This document shows positions 1 to 5,795 of a DNA stretch of 9,781 nucleotides, in pieces. Below the pieces are notes generated by a model that was given only the letters and a program-made list of their open reading frames with translations, ran no database searches and was not told the DNA's origin. This DNA is from an uncultured Leucothrix sp. GTDB taxonomy: Bacteria; Pseudomonadota; Gammaproteobacteria; Thiotrichales; Thiotrichaceae. Each line of letters opens with the position of its first letter. Position 1 is the first letter of the stretch. The position numbers and the translations under genes are program-made. Location of the stretch: NCBI GenBank assembly GCA_937923375.1, contig CALAJG010000155.1, positions 1-9,781 of the forward strand, given 5' to 3'.

Positions 1-108
1 CTTCATCATTTCGCGGCGGCCCATGCCTTGTTTTGATAATTTGCAGGCTAAATCTTTGTGAGTTTGTGTAAGATCATTATATCTGATGCCAGATTGACTA
101 TTCTTCAT
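1..108 (-). CDS. Partial gene at left edge, possible Tat-exported protein
   Basis: Reading leftward from an ATG at 106-108, 36 codons stay open to the window edge, so only the N-terminus is visible. A strong Shine-Dalgarno, AGGAG on the minus strand at 114-118, sits 5 bases before the ATG and supports both the gene and this start. The peptide begins MKNSQSGIRYNDL and, near residues 28-36, reads GMGRREMMK. The RR followed by E, M, M and K resembles the twin-arginine motif (S/T-RR-x-F-L-K) of Tat signal peptides that carry a polar N-terminal extension. The hydrophobic stretch that should follow lies outside the window, so Tat export is a suggestion only. The gene is transcribed divergently from the exchanger gene at 301. 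The family is not recognised. Confidence 0.6.
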   Translation of the reverse strand, partial: MKNSQSGIRYNDLTQTHKDLACKLSKQGMGRREMMK

Positions 109-130
109 TATTTCTCCTCAGTATTGGTGA

Positions 131-142
131 ATACGTACGTAT
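131..142. promoter_or_regulatory. 12-bp perfect palindrome, candidate operator
   Basis: ATACGTACGTAT equals its own reverse complement over all 12 bases. It lies 23 bases upstream of the minus-strand gene start at 108 and just beyond its Shine-Dalgarno, inside the divergent intergenic region. The position would suit a repressor site for the left gene. Which protein binds it, if any, is unknown. No convincing -35/-10 pair was found for either flanking gene in this region. Confidence 0.3.
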
Positions 143-300
143 CGCAGAAAAGCCTAACATATTCAGCTGCTTATTTGAAATGGCCGAAAGCATCACCGGT
201 AGAATGATTTTCGTAAAAACCGAAAAATAATTAATTAAATGTCGAATATTATTGAGAATAAAAAACGACTACCATTCGCTGATTAATAGCGGAGTTGTCG

Positions 301-1287
301 ATGGAACAAGTAATAATTTTTGGTGGTGCGGTCGTTATGGGTTTAGCGCTGCTTGCCTGGAGCTCAGATAGATTTGTCGATGGTGCATCAGGGGTGGCGG
401 CATTTCTCGGTATTTCACCGTTAGTTATAGGTCTGACCATCGTCGCCTTCAGTACCTCTGCACCAGAGATGATTGTCTCTGCTATCGCTGCGTGGGAAGG
501 AAATAATGGGATCGCCATCGGCAATGCCGTGGGATCCAACATCGCTAATATGACACTCGTTCTAGGTGTATCAGTGCTCCTAGTGCAGCTAACCGTAGGC
601 CCTCAAACCTTACACAGGGAAACTCCACTATTGCTTTTGGCAATGCTGTTTGCGCTGGGCATCTTAGCGTGGGATGACGTACTGTCTCGCCTAGATGGGC
701 TATTATTGATGACAGCAATGATTCTGGTGATTGGCTTTACTGTTTATAAGGCGCAGCAACAGTCAGGAAACATAGACAAAATTGTTTCTGAGCAACAGGA
801 AGACGTACAGCATCCTCAAGCGAAAGTGTCATGTCAGTTAATCTGGTGGCTGATCTCTGGGCTAGTGGTGCTCTTAGCCAGTGCAAAATTATTGGTCTGG
901 GGCGCGGTAGGCATCGCTGAAGTTTTTGGTGTAAGCGACCTTGTTATTGGTTTGACGATAGTTGCTGTAGGTACTAGTTTGCCTGAGTTAGCAGCATCTG
1001 TTTCGGCTATCAAAAAGGGCGAGCATGATATGGCCGTTGGGAATGTCATTGGCTCAAGTTTGTTCAACATACTCGCCGTACTAGGGATAGTAGGTATCGT
1101 CGGCCCTAATCCGTTTAATCATGCGGTAGTCGTTAGAGACTATCCCTTGATGATTGGTTTGGTGATCATTTTCTATCTGCTAACGCGGCGCGTACCACGG
1201 TACCAGTCTTTCACGATGCCAAGATGGATTGGTGGAGTGCTGCTACTGGTTTTCTTTGTTTATCAGGCCGTTGTGTTATTCAACTGA
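301..1287 (+). CDS. yrbG: Na+/Ca2+ exchanger, CaCA family (YrbG-like)
   Basis: This is a 328-residue inner-membrane antiporter expected to expel Ca2+ in exchange for Na+ (or H+). Both CaCA alpha-repeats are visible. The first, at about residues 43-83, has GLTIVAFSTSAPE followed by GNAVGSNIAN. The second, at about 215-256, has AVGTSLPEL followed by GNVIGSSLFN. The acidic residues E56 and E229 and the polar G-N-x-x-G-S clusters form the ion site in the family. A polar loop at about 150-177 separates the two five-helix halves, as expected for the inverted duplication. An in-frame TTG exists at 295, but GGAG at 291-294 is 6 bases from the ATG at 301, so 301 is preferred. One oddity is Ser51 in the first repeat where Gly is usual (GTSxPE). 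The nhaR gene follows after 56 bases. Confidence 0.9.
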   Translation: MEQVIIFGGAVVMGLALLAWSSDRFVDGASGVAAFLGISPLVIGLTIVAFSTSAPEMIVSAIAAWEGNNGIAIGNAVGSNIANMTLVLGVSVLLVQLTVGPQTLHRETPLLLLAMLFALGILAWDDVLSRLDGLLLMTAMILVIGFTVYKAQQQSGNIDKIVSEQQEDVQHPQAKVSCQLIWWLISGLVVLLASAKLLVWGAVGIAEVFGVSDLVIGLTIVAVGTSLPELAASVSAIKKGEHDMAVGNVIGSSLFNILAVLGIVGIVGPNPFNHAVVVRDYPLMIGLVIIFYLLTRRVPRYQSFTMPRWIGGVLLLVFFVYQAVVLFN

Positions 1288-1300
1288 TTGTCCTTATAAA
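1271..1300 (+). promoter_or_regulatory. Possible sigma-70 promoter for nhaR
   Basis: TTGTGT at 1271-1276 is followed, after 18 bases, by TATAAA at 1295-1300. The -10 is good (5 of 6) and the -35 is modest (3 of 6). It overlaps the 3' end of the exchanger gene and would start transcription near 1306-1308, about 36 bases before the nhaR ATG. Co-transcription from upstream is equally possible, because no terminator is seen between the two genes. Confidence 0.35.
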
Positions 1301-1310
1301 GGTTGAATCA

Positions 1311-1322
1311 CCCTGCGTTTAA
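1311..1322 (+). promoter_or_regulatory. Shared 12-mer, copy 1 (candidate NhaR operator)
   Basis: CCCTGCGTTTAA here matches 8271-8282 exactly on the same strand. This copy lies 21 bases before the nhaR ATG and just downstream of the start predicted for the 1271-1300 promoter, a position that would suit autorepression, which is common in the LysR family. Binding by NhaR is inferred from the shared position near nhaR and mrpA and is not shown. Confidence 0.3.
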
Positions 1323-1343
1323 ACTGCTCAGCTGAGGCTTACT

Positions 1344-2246
1344 ATGAAGCAATTGAACTTCCATCACCTTCAATACTTTTACGCGGTTGCTAAGGAAGGT
1401 AGCGTGACCCGAGCCGCAGAGCTGATGAACGTCACACCTCAGACTGTCAGCGGGCAAATATCGACCTTCGAGGACTATATCGGCTCGCCCCTGTTCACGC
1501 GGGAAGGAAAACGTTTAGAACCCAATAGTCTGGGGCAAATAGCACTTCGTTACGCTGATGATATTTTTAATTTAGGCAATGAATTATCACGTACTTTAGC
1601 GACTCAAGATGTTGGAAAGGTCGCTAACTTTAGCGTCGGTATTGTCGATGTGATACCAAAAGTCATGGTCTTCGATATGCTCAATGATTGCTTTGACCTG
1701 GATAAACGGTTTGTTCTGGAATGCCATGAGGGTGATCTGCCTAGTTTGTTGGCTGACTTATCAATTAATAAGTTGGACTTGATAATTTCTGATCAACCGC
1801 TGCCGATCGGCGTTAGTGTTCGAGCAGTAAATCATTACCTCGGACAATCTGGTGTAACCTTTTTTACTAGCAAAGGAGAAAGCGAGAAGTATCAAACTGA
1901 CTTTCCTAACTCGCTTCACAAATCCCCGTTTTTAATGCCCAGCCGAAAATCAGCGCAATACCAAAGTTTGCTTTCCTGGTTCACTCAATCAAAAATTGTC
2001 CCTACCATTGTTGCTGAGGTCGATGATAGCGCTCTCTTAAAATTCTTTGGCCAAACAGGTCGTGGTATTTTCTGTGTTTCATCCGCCGTTGAATCGGATG
2101 TCTTGGCACAGTTTGATGTGGCAGTTATCGGTCGGATTGATGTTGTCTCTGACCGTTATTATGGCATTTTGCCGGAGCGAAAGTTTAAACACCCTGCGGT
2201 TGACGCAGTGTTGGCTTCTGCTGAACAGCTTCTGTCTAAAAACTGA
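1344..2246 (+). CDS. nhaR: NhaR-like LysR-family transcriptional activator
   Basis: This is a 300-residue LysR-type regulator. The winged helix-turn-helix fills residues 5-65; HHLQYFYAVAKEGSVTRAA and LTPQT-like VTPQTVSGQI are its hallmarks. The C-terminal effector domain has features I recognise from E. coli NhaR: KLDLIISDQPLP (143-154), EVDDSALLKFFG (225-236) and a YYGILPERKFKHPAV stretch (272-286). NhaR in E. coli activates the Na+/H+ antiporter gene nhaA in response to Na+. No nhaA is present here; instead the gene sits between a Na+/Ca2+ exchanger and a convergent Mrp operon, so Mrp is the likely target (inference). GAGG at 1334-1337 lies 6 bases before the ATG and supports this start. 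The stop is 5 bases from the mrpG stop on the other strand. Confidence 0.9.
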   Translation: MKQLNFHHLQYFYAVAKEGSVTRAAELMNVTPQTVSGQISTFEDYIGSPLFTREGKRLEPNSLGQIALRYADDIFNLGNELSRTLATQDVGKVANFSVGIVDVIPKVMVFDMLNDCFDLDKRFVLECHEGDLPSLLADLSINKLDLIISDQPLPIGVSVRAVNHYLGQSGVTFFTSKGESEKYQTDFPNSLHKSPFLMPSRKSAQYQSLLSWFTQSKIVPTIVAEVDDSALLKFFGQTGRGIFCVSSAVESDVLAQFDVAVIGRIDVVSDRYYGILPERKFKHPAVDAVLASAEQLLSKN

Positions 2247-2251
2247 TGCCT

Positions 2252-2593
2252 TTATTTCGCCGACTTTTTCCCTTTTTTCATCGCACCATCATCCCTACGC
2301 GTTTTCTTCCACAATGGAATGCCACGCCGATATGCAGCACGGGCAATTAAATGTGCGCCTACAGGCGCAGTCAAAAATAGAAAGACAATAATAAGCAATG
2401 CCTTAGCCAAGACCAGCGAGCTGGCAAAGTGCACAGAGACTCCCAATACAATAAGCCCAACGCCTAAGGTTCCTGCTTTGGTTGTGGCATGCATGCGAAC
2501 CAGCACATCGGGAAGTCTCAGTAGACCCAAGCCTGCGACTGCTGCGAAACCACCACCAAGAACGATTAGAATACTTACGATCATGTCACTCAT
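2252..2593 (-). CDS. mrpG: Mrp Na+/H+ antiporter subunit G
   Basis: Subunit G (MnhG/PhaG family) is a small membrane protein of the Mrp complex, here 113 residues with about three transmembrane helices. Diagnostic sequence includes RLPD (26-29), RMHATTKAGTLG (33-44) and LTAPVGAHLI (74-83), all typical of the family. The C-terminus from about residue 96 is strongly basic (several Lys/Arg), which places it in the cytoplasm by the positive-inside rule. The ATG at 2593 shares one base with the mrpF stop (TAATG), so translation is probably coupled. A second in-frame ATG exists at 2584, but the overlap favours the first. This is the last gene of the operon; no intrinsic terminator is evident in the 5 bases before nhaR, so the transcript may run into the antisense of nhaR. 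Confidence 0.93.
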   Translation of the reverse strand: MSDMIVSILIVLGGGFAAVAGLGLLRLPDVLVRMHATTKAGTLGVGLIVLGVSVHFASSLVLAKALLIIVFLFLTAPVGAHLIARAAYRRGIPLWKKTRRDDGAMKKGKKSAK

Positions 2594-2928
2594 TACAGTT
2601 TCTCTCTCGTAGGGTTTTTAGCTTTTGTATTTTCCAGCTCTTGTGCCGCTTCTTCATCGTTAACAGGAATATGCGTACTTGTTTCGAGGTAGCGTGCAAA
2701 ACCAACGGTCGCTAAAAAACCGATCAAACCCAGAGCCAGCCCTATGTCCAGATAAGCTGCATTGTCTAGCTGCAACGCTAGTAATGATGATACGGCAACC
2801 AGTAAAACGGTGACCAAGTCTAATGCGACAATCCTATCTGCCGCTGTTGGTCCCTTGAGCATTCGTATACAACCAGCAATCAGGCCGAAAGCGGTCAGTG
2901 CCAGCGCGATATTAGTTGCAAGCTCCAT
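2593..2928 (-). CDS. mrpF: Mrp Na+/H+ antiporter subunit F
   Basis: Subunit F (MnhF/PhaF) is a 111-residue protein with three predicted helices, required for Mrp complex activity. Visible hallmarks are RMLKGPTAADR at about 22-32, including the conserved Asp31 that corresponds to the functionally important Asp near position 32 in characterised MrpF, and AYLDIGLALGLIGF at about 58-71. The C-terminal tail from about 86 is polar and rich in Glu, Asn and Lys. A GGAGG Shine-Dalgarno lies 10 bases before the ATG, inside the end of mrpE, whose stop overlaps this start by one base (TAATG). Length and order fit the standard Mrp operon. Confidence 0.93.
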   Translation of the reverse strand: MELATNIALALTAFGLIAGCIRMLKGPTAADRIVALDLVTVLLVAVSSLLALQLDNAAYLDIGLALGLIGFLATVGFARYLETSTHIPVNDEEAAQELENTKAKNPTREKL

Positions 2929-3401
2929 TAGCGCATCGCCTCCAGCACTCGTCTCTCCATCCCATTTTTCAATTCCTCTTTAAACGCCTCAGGGTCGTCA
3001 ACAAATAACGCATGAATAAGTAAGTGGGAGCGATCTTCACTAATATCTACCGATAGTGAGCCCGGAGTCAACGAGACAAGGTTGGCGAGCACGGTTATTT
3101 CAGCATCAGTTTTTGCTTCTATGGGGACAGCGATTAATGCCGGTTTACTTCGATGTTTTGGTGTCAGAACATCCCAGGAAACTTTCAAACTGGATTTGAT
3201 GAGCTCATAGATAAAATAGAGCGTCAACAAGGTGCCATCAAAAAGCTTTCGACAATATCGACTACTACCAAGCAAAGGCTGCAAAATAAATAATACGAGA
3301 TAGCCAATCAGAAAACCTACCAGCAAACTTGGCAGGCCAATACCGCCATTCAGGGCGGCCCATACAAAAGCTAGAATCAGGTTGGTGGCAAATGGCGTCA
3401 T
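2928..3401 (-). CDS. mrpE: Mrp Na+/H+ antiporter subunit E
   Basis: Subunit E (MnhE/PhaE) has 157 residues, close to the family norm. Hydrophobic helices fill about residues 1-45 and 55-75. A soluble C-terminal domain follows, carrying the conserved LANLVSLTPGSLSVD segment (105-119). MrpE has no known catalytic residue; it is needed for assembly or full activity of the Mrp complex in studied bacteria. The start overlaps the mrpD stop by one base (TAATG), with GAGG 10 bases upstream, and the gene ends on the mrpF start in the same way. No truncation or frameshift is seen. Confidence 0.93.
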   Translation of the reverse strand: MTPFATNLILAFVWAALNGGIGLPSLLVGFLIGYLVLFILQPLLGSSRYCRKLFDGTLLTLYFIYELIKSSLKVSWDVLTPKHRSKPALIAVPIEAKTDAEITVLANLVSLTPGSLSVDISEDRSHLLIHALFVDDPEAFKEELKNGMERRVLEAMR

Positions 3402-5008
3402 TATTGCTGTACCTCATTTGCGTTGGCTTTCACAGAAGGTCGGTTTGGTAACACTGTATCTAAATAAGTGCTAGGATTCATCAGACTTTTTGCGGCAGAA
3501 TCTGAAAGCTTGATCAGATTGCCGGGGAAAAAGCCAATCAGTAACACGATAATAGACAAGCCTATGACAGGAAACCAGGCATACTTATTTGGCAGTGAGA
3601 TACTTGGTGCAACTACTTCAGTACCTGTAGCTACTGATGGAGGTGTCTTGGAATCCAATGGCTCATCGCTAGATTGCTCAGCGCTTAACAGTTCTACATC
3701 TAACGGTTTAGGTTTCCAGAAAGCCTCCGACCAGATTCGAATCAGCGGTATAAACGTTAACAAGCTGACCAGGATTACCGAGGTGATAATCAGTGGCGCA
3801 TCGTGATGAAGGCCTGCCTCAATGATCAATAACTTAGCCCAAAAACCGGAAAGCGGTGGAATACCGATTAGCGACAGCGCCGCCAGCAAAAATAAGATGG
3901 AGAATCCCGGCCGTTCTTGATACAGGCCACCTAGGCGCGACAGTTCAAAACTGCCGCCCAATTTTCCAATAATGCCGGCAATCATAAACAACAGGGCTTT
4001 GATCAAAATACCATGCACCATGTAAAAGATGGCCGCCCCCATCGCCAGTGCAGAACCCAACCCGAGGCCAAGCAACATGAAACCGATCGATCCAATAACA
4101 TGAAAAGCCAGAATACGGCGTATATCGCTGTGTGTCATCGCGCCGAATACACCAAGAATCATAGTTAACACACCCAAGCAGAGAAGTGTCATATCGATTG
4201 CCGAATGTTCACCAGGGAAAATTAAGGTGAAAGTTCGCATCAACGCATAGATGCCCACCTTGGTCATCAGCGCGGCAAATACCGCAGTAACACTTATCGG
4301 CAGTGTGTGGTATGACGCAGGGAGCCAGAAGTACAGCGGGAAAACAGCCGCCTTGATGCCGAATGCAATCAGAAATAATACGGCGACCACGGCGACTAAT
4401 GCTTGATTTTCTACCTGCGGCACACGCATTGATAAATCGGCCATGTTTAGCGTGCCGGTCAGTCCGTAAAGCAAGCCGATTGCAGTAAGCAGCAGCACTG
4501 TGGATATAAGATTGATGGCAACGTACTTTACCGCGCCATCAAGCTGTACTTTGTTTCCACCCAGCACCAGTAGGGCGAAAGACGATATAAGCATGACCTC
4601 GAACCACACATATAGGTTAAACAGGTCGCCCGTAAGAAACGCTCCCATTACACCTGCAATCAGCATATTCAGAAACGTGAAAAAGCCACCGGCTATTCTT
4701 TCTTCTGAGATATCACCTATGGCGTAAATATTGACGCTGAGCGCAACAATGGCCGTTACCACAATAAGTATAGCGCTCAAGGTATCGGCTATCAGGGTGA
4801 TGCCCATAGGGGCTTGCCACCCTCCCATTTGGTTTGATACCGGACCACCGATTGCCACTTGATAGAGCAAGATGATGGCAATCATTAGCAATAAACCCGA
4901 GCCAGCAATACTGGTCGCGCCCCGTAGCTTCGCGCTATTGGTTGAGATAAAACTGACCGCCGCTGTAATCATTGGGATCAGAAGACAAGCGATTAGCAGC
5001 CCGTTCAT
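3401..5008 (-). CDS. mrpD: Mrp Na+/H+ antiporter subunit D
   Basis: Subunit D is one of the two large antiporter-like subunits, homologous to complex I NuoM/NuoN, and forms a proton or Na+ path through the membrane. Proton-path residues are intact: Glu137 in WFEVML, Lys219 in GIKAAVFP, Lys250 in TKVGIYAL, Lys337 in LIKALLF and Lys392 in FWAKLL. Glu137 and Lys219 fall at the positions reported as essential in Bacillus MrpD. The protein is 535 residues, longer than the roughly 490-500 usual for MrpD. The extra length comes from a polar insert at about 434-475, rich in Ser, Pro, Glu and Asp, before the last helix, and a polar tail after about 508. The ATG overlaps the mrpC stop by 4 bases (ATGA); the Shine-Dalgarno is weak, so coupling to mrpC is likely. 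Confidence 0.95.
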   Translation of the reverse strand: MNGLLIACLLIPMITAAVSFISTNSAKLRGATSIAGSGLLLMIAIILLYQVAIGGPVSNQMGGWQAPMGITLIADTLSAILIVVTAIVALSVNIYAIGDISEERIAGGFFTFLNMLIAGVMGAFLTGDLFNLYVWFEVMLISSFALLVLGGNKVQLDGAVKYVAINLISTVLLLTAIGLLYGLTGTLNMADLSMRVPQVENQALVAVVAVLFLIAFGIKAAVFPLYFWLPASYHTLPISVTAVFAALMTKVGIYALMRTFTLIFPGEHSAIDMTLLCLGVLTMILGVFGAMTHSDIRRILAFHVIGSIGFMLLGLGLGSALAMGAAIFYMVHGILIKALLFMIAGIIGKLGGSFELSRLGGLYQERPGFSILFLLAALSLIGIPPLSGFWAKLLIIEAGLHHDAPLIITSVILVSLLTFIPLIRIWSEAFWKPKPLDVELLSAEQSSDEPLDSKTPPSVATGTEVVAPSISLPNKYAWFPVIGLSIIVLLIGFFPGNLIKLSDSAAKSLMNPSTYLDTVLPNRPSVKANANEVQQ

Positions 5009-5376
5009 GATGGCTCACTCGAATCGTCAGGGTCTTGTCGTTTTTCTGCTAGCGTCATTTCATCAACATTTAAAGTACCTATTGCTTGATAGGCTTTGAG
5101 TGCCAGAACCAGTGTAAAGGAGACTAGTCCGAAGCCAATGACGATGGCGGTTAGTACCAATGCCTGAGGCAAAGAATTAGCGTATTCTGCGGCTATGCCG
5201 TCAACAATAAGCGGGGGAGCCCCCATGGTAAGTCCGCCCACTTTGAAAATTATCAAATTGGCTACGTTGCTTATTAGAACGAGCCCAAACAGGAATTTCA
5301 CCAGGTTTCGGCTCAGTAGCATCCAAACACTGACCGACATCAGTACACCAACTAATAAGCTGAGAAGGATCTCCAT
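5005..5376 (-). CDS. mrpC: Mrp Na+/H+ antiporter subunit C (NuoK-like)
   Basis: Subunit C (MnhC/PhaC) is a 123-residue NuoK homologue with three helices, sitting between the large antiporter-like subunits in the complex. The conserved segment GAPPLIVDG (52-60) precedes LPQALVLTAIVIGFG (69-83), which is the family signature. The residues just before it read NS (67-68), where Bacillus MrpC has DP. The C-terminal tail from about 103 is charged and probably cytoplasmic. The start shares one base with the mrpB stop (TAATG) and has GGAGG 10 bases upstream. The end overlaps mrpD by four bases. Confidence 0.94.
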   Translation of the reverse strand: MEILLSLLVGVLMSVSVWMLLSRNLVKFLFGLVLISNVANLIIFKVGGLTMGAPPLIVDGIAAEYANSLPQALVLTAIVIGFGLVSFTLVLALKAYQAIGTLNVDEMTLAEKRQDPDDSSEPS

Positions 5377-5795
5377 TAGAGCTCTTCCTCCAAGGCGATG
5401 ACCATACCAGCAACACCGCCAACCACGACGAGATAAACACCGATGTCAAATATGAGTGGGGTGCCAAGTGCCAGGCCTTTATCTGTTGCAGTTGCACCGA
5501 TGAACATCCACATGCCTGTTAAAAACGCGTTGTCCTGAAGCAGTGGCAGGATACCCGCAAACATAGCCGTAAGGAGCCCTATCAAAACCAGCGTACGAGG
5601 ATTAACCCGAAGCAGCTTGCGCATCATTGCAGGCCCTTCAGCTAAGCCATATACGATAATTCCAGCGGCGGCGACGAGCCCTCCAATGAACCCTCCACCC
5701 GGCTCGTTGTGTCCGCGCCAAAGTAGAAACACGGAAAAAAGCAACATAAGCCCCACCAGCAGACGACTGATTGTACTGAAAATTAAGGAGTTCAT
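5376..5795 (-). CDS. mrpB: Mrp Na+/H+ antiporter subunit B
   Basis: Subunit B (MnhB/PhaB) has 139 residues and about four transmembrane helices. The signature RGHNEPGGGFIGGL is at 27-40 and GTPLIFDIGVYLVV at 111-124. It is a separate gene here rather than the C-terminal part of a fused MrpA-B, which makes this a seven-gene operon. The ATG overlaps the mrpA stop by four bases (ATGA), and AAGGG on the minus strand lies 8 bases upstream inside mrpA. The length matches Bacillus MrpB closely, and nothing is missing. Confidence 0.94.
   Translation of the reverse strand: MNSLIFSTISRLLVGLMLLFSVFLLWRGHNEPGGGFIGGLVAAAGIIVYGLAEGPAMMRKLLRVNPRTLVLIGLLTAMFAGILPLLQDNAFLTGMWMFIGATATDKGLALGTPLIFDIGVYLVVVGGVAGMVIALEEEL

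Noticed and set aside
208..226. TTTTCG and CGAAAA inverted repeat upstream of the exchanger gene
   Set aside because: Six A/T-rich base pairs with no T-run in the right place; not a convincing terminator or operator.
2047..2391. 114-codon plus-strand frame spanning the nhaR and mrpG ends
   Set aside because: It is out of frame with NhaR, whose conserved sequence occupies the region, and has no ribosome site or recognisable domain.
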